Assembly (NCBI GenBank): GCA_964516635.1
Contig: CAZEZY010000066.1
Coordinates: 1-13,396 of the forward strand
Direction: 5' to 3'
Origin: CAZEZY01 sp964516635
Lineage (GTDB): Bacteria > Pseudomonadota > Gammaproteobacteria > Burkholderiales > Burkholderiaceae_C
DNA length: 13,396 nt
The notes under the pieces were generated by a model, which was not told the origin of the DNA, searched no databases, and saw only the letters and a list, made by a program, of their open reading frames with translations. Each line of letters opens with the position of its first letter. Positions within the stretch are counted from its first letter, which is position 1. The translations under genes and the position numbers were made by a program. This document shows, in pieces, positions 1-7,370 of this stretch.

Positions 1-5
1 GGCCG

Positions 6-3000
6 TCAGGAACCGAATCCGCCGCCGCCTGGTGTCGAAATCTCGAAAATGTCGTTCACGTCCATCTCGGCTTGTCCGATGTGGCCGAGCGTCTCCACAC
101 GGCCATCGGCCCGTAGCACCCGGTTGATCCCGGGTGCGCCGGGTTGCCCACCGGCCATGCCGAACGCCGGGTGCACCCGCCCGTTGGACAGGATGCTCGC
201 CGTCATGGGCTCCAGGAAACGGATGCGACGCACGCCACCCTCACCACCCTGCCAGCGCCCGGCGCCTCCCGAGCCTTTGCGGATGGCATAACTCTCCAGA
301 CGGACTGGAAAGCGGAATTCCAGCACCTCGGGGTCGGTCAGGCGAGAGTTGGTCATGTGCGTCTGCACCACCGATGTGCCCTCAAAACCGCCCACCAGCT
401 GCCCCTGCGCATCGAACTCGCCGCCGGCACCGCTGCCTCCCGAGATGGTTTCGTAGTACTGGTGCTGCGCGTTACCAAAGGTGAAGTTGTTCATGGTGGG
501 CTGGGCCCCGGCCATCACGCCCAAGGCACCGAACAGCGCGTTGGTGATGCAGGTCGACGTTTCCACGTTGCCCGCCACCACCGAGGCCGGCGGGTTGGGG
601 TTGAGCATGCACCCTTCGGGGATGAGCACCTGCAAGGGTTTCAGGCAACCTGCGTTGAGCGGAATGTCGTCGTCCACCAGGGTGCGGAACACATACAGCA
701 CCGCCGCCATGCAAACCGCCTTGGGCGCGTTGAAGTTGTTCGTCTGCTGTTCGCTGGTGCCGGTGAAGTCGATCACGGCGCTGCGGCTGGCCGGGTCGAT
801 GTGCACCGCCACGCGGATCTGCGCGCCGTTGTCCAGCGGCAGGGTGAACTGGCCATCTTTCAGGCGCATGGCCAGCCGGGCGATGGCGCGGCGTACCGCT
901 TCCTCTGCGTTGTCCTGCACGTGGCGCATGTAGGCCTGCACCACGTCCAGCCCGAACTGCGCCACCATCTTGCGCAACTCCTGCACGCCTTTTTCATTGG
1001 CGGCAATCTGCGCCTTCAGGTCAGCCAGGTTCTGCTGCGGATTGCGGCTCGGGTAAAGCACCTTGGCCCCCACGCTTGGCACTGACGTGCCTGCGCTGCC
1101 CCCCGAGGGGGCCCTGCCATCTTGGGGCGGCCCAGCGATGGCAGCACCACCACTCAGCAACGCCAGCAACTCGGCCTCGCGCAGCGCGCCGCCACCCTGC
1201 CCGTCACCCTGCACGAGCAGGAAGTTGTCGATCTGCACGCCCTCTTCCTCGATGCGCGTGGAAAACGGCGGCATGGAGCCCGGGGTGGTGCCGCCGATGT
1301 CGGCGTGGTGGCCGCGCGAGCCCACGTAGAAGGTGGGCTCGGCCGCATCACCCACATAGACGGGGGTGATCACGGTCACGTCCGGCAGGTGGGTGCCGCC
1401 GTGGTAGGGGTCATTGAGCACGTACACGTCACCGGGCTTCATGCGGCCCCGGTTTTCGCGGATCACGGTCTGGATGCTTTCGCCCATGCTGCCCAGGTGC
1501 ACCGGCATGTGGGGAGCGTTGGCAATCAGGTGACCTTCGGCGTCGAACAGGGCACAGGAAAAGTCCAGCCGCTCCTTGATGTTGACCGAATAGGCCGTGT
1601 TCTGCAGTTGCAGGCCCATCTGCTCGGCAATGTTCATGAACAGGTTGTTGAACACTTCCAGCAGCACCGGGTCCACCTGGGTGCCGGCGGCAAAACGCTG
1701 GGCGCGCGGCACGGTGCGCACCAGTTCCAGGTGGTCGAGCGCGGTCAGGCGGGCCTGCCAGCCCGGCTCCACGATGGTGGTGGCGTTCTTCTCGGCGATG
1801 ATGGCCGGTCCGGGAATCACGTCGCCCGGGCGCAGATCCTCGCGCACCACCAGGGCCGCGTCATGCCAGGCGTCGGCACCGTCCACCCCCTCGGTGTACA
1901 CGCGCACGGTGTCGCGCCGGGGCACCTCCCTGTCGGAGTACAGGGGCAACAGCGGCTCGGCCGGGGCTTCACCGCCCACCACCGCCTCCACCGACACCGC
2001 TTCCACCACCAGGGGCTTGCCCGGCATCACAAAGGCAAAGCGCTGGCGGTAGGCCGTCTCAAAACCCGCGACGATCGATGCGTGGTCGCCAAAGGGGACC
2101 ACCAGCGCGGCGTCGCTGCCGGCGTAGCGCACATGCACCCGGCGGTGCACCGCCACCGGGCCCTGCCCCACCTGCTGGCGCTGCAATTCGTGCACCGCGG
2201 CGGTTGCCAGCGCATCCAGCTGTGCGGCAATGCCGGCCAGCGCGGCCTCTTCCAGCGGGGCTTCCACCGCCTGCTCCCGCATCACGCTCTGATCGGCGAG
2301 ACCCATGCCGTAGGCGCTGAGCACGCCCGCCAGCGGGTGCACGAACACCTTCGTCATGCCGAGCGCGTCGGCCACCAGGCAGGCGTGCTGGCCACCGGCG
2401 CCGCCAAAGCATTGCAGCGTGTAGCGCGTCACGTCGTAGCCACGCGCCACCGAGATTTTCTTGATGGCGTTGGCCATCTGCTGCACGGCGATGCGGATGA
2501 AGCCTTGCGCACAGGCTTCGGGGCTCAGGCCGGTCTGCGCCCCGAGTTCGGCAAAGCGCTGGCGCACGACGTCGGCGTCAAGCGGCTGGTCGGCGCGCGG
2601 GCCGAAGGTTCGCGGGAAATGCGCCGGCTGCAACTTGCCCACCATGACGTTGGCGTCGGTCACGGCCAGCGGGCCACCTCGGCGGTAGCAGGCTGGTCCA
2701 GGGTTGGCGCCCGCGCTTTCGGGCCCCACACGCAGGCGTGCGCCGTCGAACTGCAGCAACGAGCCGCCACCCGCCGCCACGGTGTGGATGCTCATCATGG
2801 GGGCACGCATGCGAACACCGGCCACCTGGGTTTCGAACTCGCGCTCGAAGGCGCCTGCGTAATGGCTCACATCGGTGGAGGTGCCCCCCATGTCGAAACC
2901 GATGACCTTGGCGTGCCCGGCCAGGCTGGCCGTGCGCGCCATGCCCACGATCCCGCCGGCTGGCCCGGACAGGATCGCGTCCTTGCCCTGAAACACGTGG

Positions 3001-3764
3001 GCGTCAGTGAGGCCGCCGGACGACTGCATGAAGAACAGGCGCACCCCCGACATTTCGGCCGCCACCTGGTCCACATAACGGCGAAGAATGGGCGAGAGAT
3101 AGGCATCCACCACCGTGGTGTCACCCCGGCTGACGAATTTCATCATCGGGCTGGTGCCGTGGCTGGTGCTGATCTGCGTGAAGCCCACCTCGCGCGCCAG
3201 TTCGGCGGCGCGGGCCTCGTGCGCGGTGTAGCGGTAGCCGTGCATGAACACGATGGCCACACTGCGCAAACCGGCGTCGAAAGCGGCCCACAGGTGTTCG
3301 CGCAGGTGCCGTTCATCCAGGGGTTCAACGATGTCGCCCTGGGCACCGACGCGCTCCTGCGCCTCGATCACCCGCTCGTACAACAGTTCGGGCAGCACGA
3401 TGTGGCGGTCAAACAGGCGTGGCCGGTTCTGGTAGGCGATGCGCAGCGCGTCGCGAAAACCCCGGGTGGTCACCAGCAGCGTGGGCTCGCCCTTGCGTTC
3501 CAGCAGCGCGTTGGTGGCCACGGTGGTGCCCATCTTCACGCAGGCCACCTGATCGGGCGTGATGGGTTCACCCGGCCGCAGGCCCAGCAGGTGCCGGATG
3601 CCCGCCACGGCCGCATCCCGGTACTGCTCCGGGTTTTCGCTCAGCAGCTTGTGCGTGGCGAGGGTGCCATCCGGCCGGCGGGCCACGATGTCGGTGAAGG
3701 TGCCACCGCGGTCGATCCAGAACTGCCAGCGCGCATCAGGGGTTTGCATGGGGGTGGTCTGCAT
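6..3764 (-). CDS. HyuA-HyuB fusion: hydantoinase / ATP-dependent 5-oxoprolinase family protein
   Basis: A fused two-domain enzyme that probably opens a cyclic amide ring (5-oxoproline, a hydantoin or similar) using ATP in the cytoplasm. The N-terminal HyuA half (about residues 13-690) has the ASKHA-type phosphate-binding signature WIDRGGTFTD near residue 17, GTTVATNALLERKG near 79 and DMGGTSTDVS at 291-300. The C-terminal HyuB half (about 697-1250) has LNDPYHGGTHLPDV near 785, HHADIGGTTPGSMPP near 820 and a Gly-rich end (GGGGFGS). At 1252 residues it is close to full-length 5-oxoprolinases, and the fusion itself argues for this group over split HyuA/HyuB hydantoinases. Its start lies 19 bases after the marR stop, so the two are probably co-transcribed; no strong ribosome binding site is visible, and a second in-frame ATG lies 15 bases downstream. 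Odd feature: residues of about 870-905 form a Gly/Ala/Pro/Ser-rich insert encoded by a palindromic DNA repeat. The family call is firm; the exact substrate is unknown. Confidence 0.93.
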   Translation of the reverse strand: MQTTPMQTPDARWQFWIDRGGTFTDIVARRPDGTLATHKLLSENPEQYRDAAVAGIRHLLGLRPGEPITPDQVACVKMGTTVATNALLERKGEPTLLVTTRGFRDALRIAYQNRPRLFDRHIVLPELLYERVIEAQERVGAQGDIVEPLDERHLREHLWAAFDAGLRSVAIVFMHGYRYTAHEARAAELAREVGFTQISTSHGTSPMMKFVSRGDTTVVDAYLSPILRRYVDQVAAEMSGVRLFFMQSSGGLTDAHVFQGKDAILSGPAGGIVGMARTASLAGHAKVIGFDMGGTSTDVSHYAGAFEREFETQVAGVRMRAPMMSIHTVAAGGGSLLQFDGARLRVGPESAGANPGPACYRRGGPLAVTDANVMVGKLQPAHFPRTFGPRADQPLDADVVRQRFAELGAQTGLSPEACAQGFIRIAVQQMANAIKKISVARGYDVTRYTLQCFGGAGGQHACLVADALGMTKVFVHPLAGVLSAYGMGLADQSVMREQAVEAPLEEAALAGIAAQLDALATAAVHELQRQQVGQGPVAVHRRVHVRYAGSDAALVVPFGDHASIVAGFETAYRQRFAFVMPGKPLVVEAVSVEAVVGGEAPAEPLLPLYSDREVPRRDTVRVYTEGVDGADAWHDAALVVREDLRPGDVIPGPAIIAEKNATTIVEPGWQARLTALDHLELVRTVPRAQRFAAGTQVDPVLLEVFNNLFMNIAEQMGLQLQNTAYSVNIKERLDFSCALFDAEGHLIANAPHMPVHLGSMGESIQTVIRENRGRMKPGDVYVLNDPYHGGTHLPDVTVITPVYVGDAAEPTFYVGSRGHHADIGGTTPGSMPPFSTRIEEEGVQIDNFLLVQGDGQGGGALREAELLALLSGGAAIAGPPQDGRAPSGGSAGTSVPSVGAKVLYPSRNPQQNLADLKAQIAANEKGVQELRKMVAQFGLDVVQAYMRHVQDNAEEAVRRAIARLAMRLKDGQFTLPLDNGAQIRVAVHIDPASRSAVIDFTGTSEQQTNNFNAPKAVCMAAVLYVFRTLVDDDIPLNAGCLKPLQVLIPEGCMLNPNPPASVVAGNVETSTCITNALFGALGVMAGAQPTMNNFTFGNAQHQYYETISGGSGAGGEFDAQGQLVGGFEGTSVVQTHMTNSRLTDPEVLEFRFPVRLESYAIRKGSGGAGRWQGGEGGVRRIRFLEPMTASILSNGRVHPAFGMAGGQPGAPGINRVLRADGRVETLGHIGQAEMDVNDIFEISTPGGGGFGS
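1065..1136. repeat. GC-rich palindromic intergenic-type repeat inserted in frame in the hydantoinase gene
   Basis: A roughly 72-base stretch holding nested inverted repeats: GGCAC/GTGCC (1078-1082 and 1087-1091, 4-base loop) and GCCCCC/GGGGGC (1098-1103 and 1107-1112, 3-base loop). The ends are also partly complementary (GGCCCCCA and TTGGGGCGGCC). From memory, very similar sequences are common between genes in Comamonadaceae genomes; no database was searched. Here it is translated as part of the HyuB domain (about residues 877-900). The residues read AGPPQDGRAPSGGSAG and onward, unlike the conserved sequence on either side (REAELLALL before, YPSRNPQQNLADL after). The reading frame stays open across it. 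Confidence 0.7.
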
Positions 3765-3783
3765 GTCAGGTTACGAAGAAGAA

Positions 3784-4332
3784 TCACATCGAGGCGGCTG
3801 CCCGGGCGGCCTGGTCGTAGACACCGGACAGCACACGCAGCAGCCGGGCCAGTTCACCGATGTCACGATTGAGCGCATCATCCGCCTTCAAGGCATGGAT
3901 CAGGCAGGTCTCACGGATCGCCCGGTAGCGTTCCACATAGGCTTTGCCGGTGTCGGTGGCGGCGTAGGTCACTTCCTTGCCGTTCTTGCTCGACGCCACC
4001 ACCCCCAAACCTTGCAGCTTCTTGAGCGAGTAGTTGATGAGGTGGGTGTCTTCCACATTCATGATGAAGCAGATGTCGGCCAGTCGCTTGTCGCGGGCCC
4101 GATGCGTCACATGGTGCAGGACCAGCACGTCCAGCGGTGTCAGGTCCTTCAGGCCGGCCGCACTCATGCAGTGCATGATCCAGCGGTGAAAAGCGTTGCC
4201 CGCGACGATCAGGCCGAACTCGAATTCGCTCATCTCGGCACTCTGGGGCGACACCAGGTGCGCCGACGACACGATGCGCGGTTTGTCCGGTGGATTGGCA
4301 TTCTGGGGGGAGCCGGCTCTCGGGCGTGGCAT
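3784..4332 (-). CDS. MarR-type winged-helix transcriptional regulator
   Basis: Probable DNA-binding regulator of the hydantoinase gene downstream and of the divergent TRAP transporter operon. With the start used here it has 182 residues, a usual MarR length plus a basic, Pro-rich N-terminal tail of about 30 residues. The middle (LTPLDVLVLHHVTH, RLADICFIMNVEDTHLINYSLKKLQGLGVV, then KNGKEVTYAATDTGKAYVERY) matches the helix-turn-helix, recognition helix and beta-wing order of the family, with helical ends for dimerisation. Start choice: the ATG at 4332 has AGGAG 8 bases upstream. The in-frame ATG at 4338 is only 2 bases from that motif, and the ATG at 4386 lies upstream of the candidate -10 region. 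The gene is transcribed away from the TRAP genes and followed after 19 bases by the hydantoinase gene. The ligand is unknown; the neighbouring enzyme's substrate or product is the obvious guess. Confidence 0.88.
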   Translation of the reverse strand: MPRPRAGSPQNANPPDKPRIVSSAHLVSPQSAEMSEFEFGLIVAGNAFHRWIMHCMSAAGLKDLTPLDVLVLHHVTHRARDKRLADICFIMNVEDTHLINYSLKKLQGLGVVASSKNGKEVTYAATDTGKAYVERYRAIRETCLIHALKADDALNRDIGELARLLRVLSGVYDQAARAAASM

Positions 4333-4364
4333 GGACATGTCTCCTGGTGAAAAGGATGTCTGGA

Positions 4365-4394
4365 AGTCTAAGAATTTTTCCAACAAAATGCCAA
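4365..4394 (-). promoter_or_regulatory. candidate sigma-70 promoter for the marR-hydantoinase operon
   Basis: On the minus strand, TTGGCA (4394-4389) is followed after 18 bases by TAGACT (4370-4365), matching 5/6 and 4/6 of the consensus hexamers. This puts transcription initiation about 20-30 bases before the AGGAG and the preferred ATG at 4332. It lies in an AT-rich island in otherwise GC-rich DNA. Unverified prediction. Confidence 0.4.
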
Positions 4395-4409
4395 CAATTT
4401 ATTGACATT
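4387..4409. promoter_or_regulatory. imperfect palindrome between divergent promoters, candidate MarR operator
   Basis: Arms AATGCCAA (4387-4394) and TTGACATT (4402-4409) are inverted with one mismatch around a 7-base AT-rich centre. The arms contain the outward-facing -35 hexamers of both predicted promoters, so a protein bound here would shut off both directions, as expected of a self-regulating MarR protein. Caution: two divergent -35 boxes are themselves partly palindromic. Only the extra ATT beyond each box and the close spacing go past that. Confidence 0.4.
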
Positions 4410-4428
4410 TAGGGAAAACACGTATGAC
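4402..4428 (+). promoter_or_regulatory. candidate sigma-70 promoter for the TRAP transporter operon
   Basis: A perfect -35 hexamer TTGACA (4402-4407) is followed by TATGAC (4423-4428), a 4/6 match to the -10 box. The 15-base spacer is shorter than ideal, which may indicate a weak or activator-dependent promoter. If used, transcription starts near 4435, leaving a leader of about 70 bases before the preferred binding-protein start. Confidence 0.4.
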
Positions 4429-4504
4429 ACCTGAAACATCTCCCGCCAAAATGGTGAAGCCTTTCAACCCCGACCTCAACCCCCACGTACCAATCGGAGT
4501 CATC

Positions 4505-5479
4505 ATGAAGCGTCGCCTGTTCACCCTCACCCTCGCGGCCAGTGCGCTGGCCTTTGGCACCCACGCTCAGGCCCAGACCCGCTGGGACCTGCCGTCAGCC
4601 TACCCGGCCACCAACTTCCATTCGGTCAACCTGAATCAGTTTGCCGCCGATGTCGACCAGGCCTCGGGTGGCAAGCTCAAGATCACGGTACACCCGGGTG
4701 CCTCGCTGTTCAAGGCGCCTGAAATCAAGCGGGCGGTGCAAGGCGGCCAGGCCCAGATTGGCGAAATCCTGCTCGCCGCCTACCAGAACGAATGGGAAAT
4801 GTTCGGTGCCGACGGCATTCCTTTCCTGGCCACCAGCTACGACGAGTCGTTCAAGCTCTACCAGGCCCAGAAGCCCATTCTGCAGAAGAAGCTCGACGAG
4901 CAAGGCATGATGCTGCTGTACTCGGTGGCCTGGCCGCCCCAGGGCATCTACAGCAAGAAGCCGCTGAACAGCGCCGCCGATCTGCGTGGCAGCAAGTGGC
5001 GTGCCTACAGCCCCTCCACCACCCGCATTGCCCAGCTCGTGGGTGCCCAGCCCGTCACGGTCCAGGCCGCCGAGCTGTCGCAGGCCCTGGCCACGGGCGT
5101 GGTCGAAGCCAACATGACGTCCGGCGCCACCGGTGTGGACAGCAAGCTCTACGAACACCTCAAGTACTACTATGACGTTCAGGCCTGGTTGCCCAAGAAC
5201 GCCGTGATCGTGAACAAGCGCGCCTTCAATGCACTCGACAAGGCGACCCAGGACGCCGTGCTCAAGGCCGCCGCCGACGCCGAGAAGCGTGGCTGGGAGG
5301 CCTCACGCAAGGTCAACACCGACACCCTGGCCGTCCTGCGGGCCAATGGCATGGAAGTGCTGCCGCCCTCTGCCCAGCTCAAGGCCGACATGCAGAAAGT
5401 GGGCGAAACCATGCTGAAGGAATGGATGGACAAGGCAGGCGCCGAAGGTCAGGCCCTGATGACCACCTTCCGCAAGTAA
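4505..5479 (+). CDS. TRAP transporter periplasmic solute-binding protein (DctP family)
   Basis: Binds an organic, usually carboxylated, solute in the periplasm and hands it to the two membrane subunits encoded next. The preferred product has 324 residues, usual for the family. It starts MKRRLFTLTLAASALAFG and has a Sec signal peptide with likely cleavage after AQA near residue 24. The mature part shows family landmarks: an N-terminal strand with HSVNLNQFA, KLKITVHPGASLF, ELLLA-like GEILLAAYQNEWEMFG, the hinge segment LRGSKWRAYSPSTT with the substrate-contacting Arg expected there, and KNAVIVNKRAFNAL. Start choice: ATG 4505 has GGAG 5 bases upstream and begins the signal peptide directly. An upstream in-frame ATG at 4424 would add 27 residues before the signal peptide and overlaps the candidate -10 box. 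The ligand cannot be read from sequence; the linked hydantoinase suggests a cyclic amide or its precursor. Confidence 0.92.
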   Translation: MKRRLFTLTLAASALAFGTHAQAQTRWDLPSAYPATNFHSVNLNQFAADVDQASGGKLKITVHPGASLFKAPEIKRAVQGGQAQIGEILLAAYQNEWEMFGADGIPFLATSYDESFKLYQAQKPILQKKLDEQGMMLLYSVAWPPQGIYSKKPLNSAADLRGSKWRAYSPSTTRIAQLVGAQPVTVQAAELSQALATGVVEANMTSGATGVDSKLYEHLKYYYDVQAWLPKNAVIVNKRAFNALDKATQDAVLKAAADAEKRGWEASRKVNTDTLAVLRANGMEVLPPSAQLKADMQKVGETMLKEWMDKAGAEGQALMTTFRK

Positions 5480-5485
5480 GTGCCC

Positions 5486-5998
5486 ATGCGCCGCCTGCTC
5501 GACGCCCTCTACCTGAGCGCTGCCTGGCTGGCGGCGCTTTTCATGCTCGGGGTGCTGCTCATGGTGCTGCTGTCCATCGTCAGCCGCCTGTTTCACTTCT
5601 ACGTGCCGGGCACCGATGCCTACGCCGGCTACGCCATGGCCGGGGCCGGTTTTCTGGCGCTGGCGCACACCCTCAAGCGGGGGGAGCACATCCGCGTCAC
5701 GCTCATCATCGGCCGGCTTCAGGGTCGGGCCCGTCGTGCGCTGGAATTGTGGTCACTCACGATGGCCGTCCTGCTGGCGGGGCTGTTTGCCTTCTATGCG
5801 GCCCGGCTGGCCTGGCAATCCCACCTGTTCAACGACATCTCCACCTCCAGCGATGCCACCCCCCTGTGGATTCCCCAGATCAGCATGGTGATCGGCACGC
5901 TGGTCCTGCTGATCGCCCTCATCGACGAATGGGTGCTCGAATGGCGTGGCTTGCGCCGACCGGTCGTTGCCCAAGCCGGAGACGCTCCCCATGAATGA
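5486..5998 (+). CDS. TRAP transporter small permease subunit (DctQ family)
   Basis: Four-helix inner-membrane subunit that supports the large permease and docks the binding protein in a Na+-dependent secondary transporter. The 170-residue product has hydrophobic segments at about residues 9-33, 44-62, 86-108 and 128-146. Between helices two and three lies RGEHIRVTLI, close to the GxHIxVxL signature of DctQ proteins; the C-terminus is polar. The start is either this ATG (MRRLLDAL, positive residues before helix one) or a GTG at 5480, directly after the binding-protein stop. Neither has a strong ribosome binding site, consistent with translation coupled to the upstream gene. The end overlaps the large permease start by 8 bases. 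Confidence 0.9.
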   Translation: MRRLLDALYLSAAWLAALFMLGVLLMVLLSIVSRLFHFYVPGTDAYAGYAMAGAGFLALAHTLKRGEHIRVTLIIGRLQGRARRALELWSLTMAVLLAGLFAFYAARLAWQSHLFNDISTSSDATPLWIPQISMVIGTLVLLIALIDEWVLEWRGLRRPVVAQAGDAPHE

Positions 5999-7286
5999 GG
6001 CCATCCTCACTTTTGCCCTGATCGTCGCGCTGTTTGCCCTGCTGGGCAGTGGCGTCTGGATCGGCCTCACCCTGGCCGGCGTGGCCTGGATCGGCATGGA
6101 GCTGTTTTCCTCACGGCCGGCGGGTGACGCCATGGCCATCACCATCTGGGGCGCTTCCAGCAGCTGGACGCTCACGGCCCTGCCCCTGTTCATCTGGATG
6201 GGGGAAATCCTCTTCCGCACCAAACTCTCGGAGAGCATGTTCAAAGGCTTGGCCCCCTGGGTGAACCCGCTGCCCGGGCGGTTGCTGCACACCAATGTGG
6301 TGGGCTGCACCATTTTTGCCGCCGTCTCGGGTTCGTCGGCCGCCACCTGCGCCACCGTGGGCAAGATGAGCATTCCCGAACTCACCCGGCGCAACTACCC
6401 CGCCGACAAGATCATCGGATCGCTGGGCGGCGCCAGCACGCTGGGGCTGCTCATCCCGCCCTCCATCATCATGATCGTGTATGGCGTGGCCGCCGAAGTG
6501 TCGATCGCCAAGCTCTTCATGGCCGGGGTGCTGCCCGGCTTGCTGCTGGCCTCGCTGTTCAGCGGCTATCTCATGGTGTGGGCCCTGCTCAACCCGAGCC
6601 AGGTGCCCCGCGCAGACGCCGCCACCACCCTGAGCCGCAAGCTCTGGGAGTCTCGCCATCTGCTGCCGGTGGTCATGCTGATCGGCGGGGTGATCGGCTC
6701 GATCTACACCGGCATTGCCACGGCCACGGAAGCCGCTGCGATCGGCGTGGTTGGGGCCCTGCTGCTGTCGGCCCTGCAAGGTTCGCTCAACCTGCGCACC
6801 TTCCGGGATTCCCTGCTGGGTGCCACCCGCCTCTACTGCATGATCGCGCTCATCCTGGCCGGGGCCGCCTTTCTGACGCTCTCGATGGGCTTCATCGGCC
6901 TGCCACGCCAGCTCGCCGAGTTCGTCACCGGGCTGGGCCTGTCCACGGGCGTGCTCATCCTGGCCATTGCGCTGTTCTACATCCTGCTGGGCTGTTTTCT
7001 GGACGGCATTTCCATGATCGTGCTGACCATGGGCGTCATCGTCCCCACCATCAGCGGGGCCGGCATCGACCTCATCTGGTTCGGCATCTTCGTGGTGATC
7101 GTGGTGGAAATGGCGCAGATCACGCCACCCGTGGGATTCAACCTGTTCGTGCTCCAGGGCATGACGGGCCGGGAGATCACCTACATCGCCAGGGTCACTG
7201 CACCGTACTTTGTGCTGATGGCAGTGGCACTGCTGCTGCTGTGGTGGTTCCCTGGCATTGCCACCTGGCTGCCCTCTCGCATGTAA
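5991..7286 (+). CDS. TRAP transporter large permease subunit (DctM family)
   Basis: The membrane channel subunit that carries the solute across the inner membrane with Na+. The 431-residue, very hydrophobic product has about 12 membrane segments and several DctM landmarks: SGSSAATCATVGKMSIPEL near residues 112-130, LGLLIPPSIIMIVYG near 153, TATEAAAIGVVGALL near 244, and EMAQITPPVGFNLFVLQG near 371. The start ATG at 5991 overlaps the small permease stop by 8 bases and has GGAG at 5978-5981, 9 bases upstream. A longer reading from 5946 would only add a non-family segment inside the previous gene. It is the last gene of the TRAP operon; an inverted repeat 35 bases after its stop may end the transcript. 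Confidence 0.95.
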   Translation: MNEAILTFALIVALFALLGSGVWIGLTLAGVAWIGMELFSSRPAGDAMAITIWGASSSWTLTALPLFIWMGEILFRTKLSESMFKGLAPWVNPLPGRLLHTNVVGCTIFAAVSGSSAATCATVGKMSIPELTRRNYPADKIIGSLGGASTLGLLIPPSIIMIVYGVAAEVSIAKLFMAGVLPGLLLASLFSGYLMVWALLNPSQVPRADAATTLSRKLWESRHLLPVVMLIGGVIGSIYTGIATATEAAAIGVVGALLLSALQGSLNLRTFRDSLLGATRLYCMIALILAGAAFLTLSMGFIGLPRQLAEFVTGLGLSTGVLILAIALFYILLGCFLDGISMIVLTMGVIVPTISGAGIDLIWFGIFVVIVVEMAQITPPVGFNLFVLQGMTGREITYIARVTAPYFVLMAVALLLLWWFPGIATWLPSRM

Positions 7287-7320
7287 ACCGGCCTTCCCCG
7301 GCTCGCCCCGTCTGGGGGGC

Positions 7321-7346
7321 GCCCGGCATCCACTAAGATGCCGGGC
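7321..7346. repeat. perfect 10-base inverted repeat between the TRAP operon and rdgC
   Basis: GCCCGGCATC (7321-7330) and GATGCCGGGC (7337-7346) pair perfectly around the 6-base loop CACTAA. This could form a stable RNA hairpin after the large permease stop, acting as a terminator without a T-tract, or be a protein-binding palindrome in front of rdgC. The loop and right arm include TAAGAT (7334-7339), a weak -10 match for rdgC, but no good -35 lies at the right distance. Confidence 0.55.
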
Positions 7347-7370
7347 TGACAACGCGAAACAAAGGTACCT

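Noticed and set aside
1057..1148. AGCACC at both sides (1057-1062, 1143-1148) as a target-site duplication of the palindromic repeat
   Set aside because: Six bases match by chance often in such DNA, and the implied 86-base insertion is not a multiple of three, although the frame is intact.
1122..3872. A 916-codon open frame on the plus strand opposite the hydantoinase gene
   Set aside because: It is His/Gly/Ala/Arg-rich with no family signature and lies exactly antisense to a gene with clear motifs; long shadow frames are normal in GC-rich DNA.
4424..4504. Upstream ATG start for the TRAP binding protein
   Set aside because: It would place 27 polar residues before a perfect signal peptide and falls in the candidate -10 box; ATG 4505 has a ribosome binding site.
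7287..7370. Fluoride riboswitch ahead of the rdgC-crcB operon
   Set aside because: The region is dominated by one simple inverted repeat and shows none of the conserved loop and pseudoknot sequence of that riboswitch.
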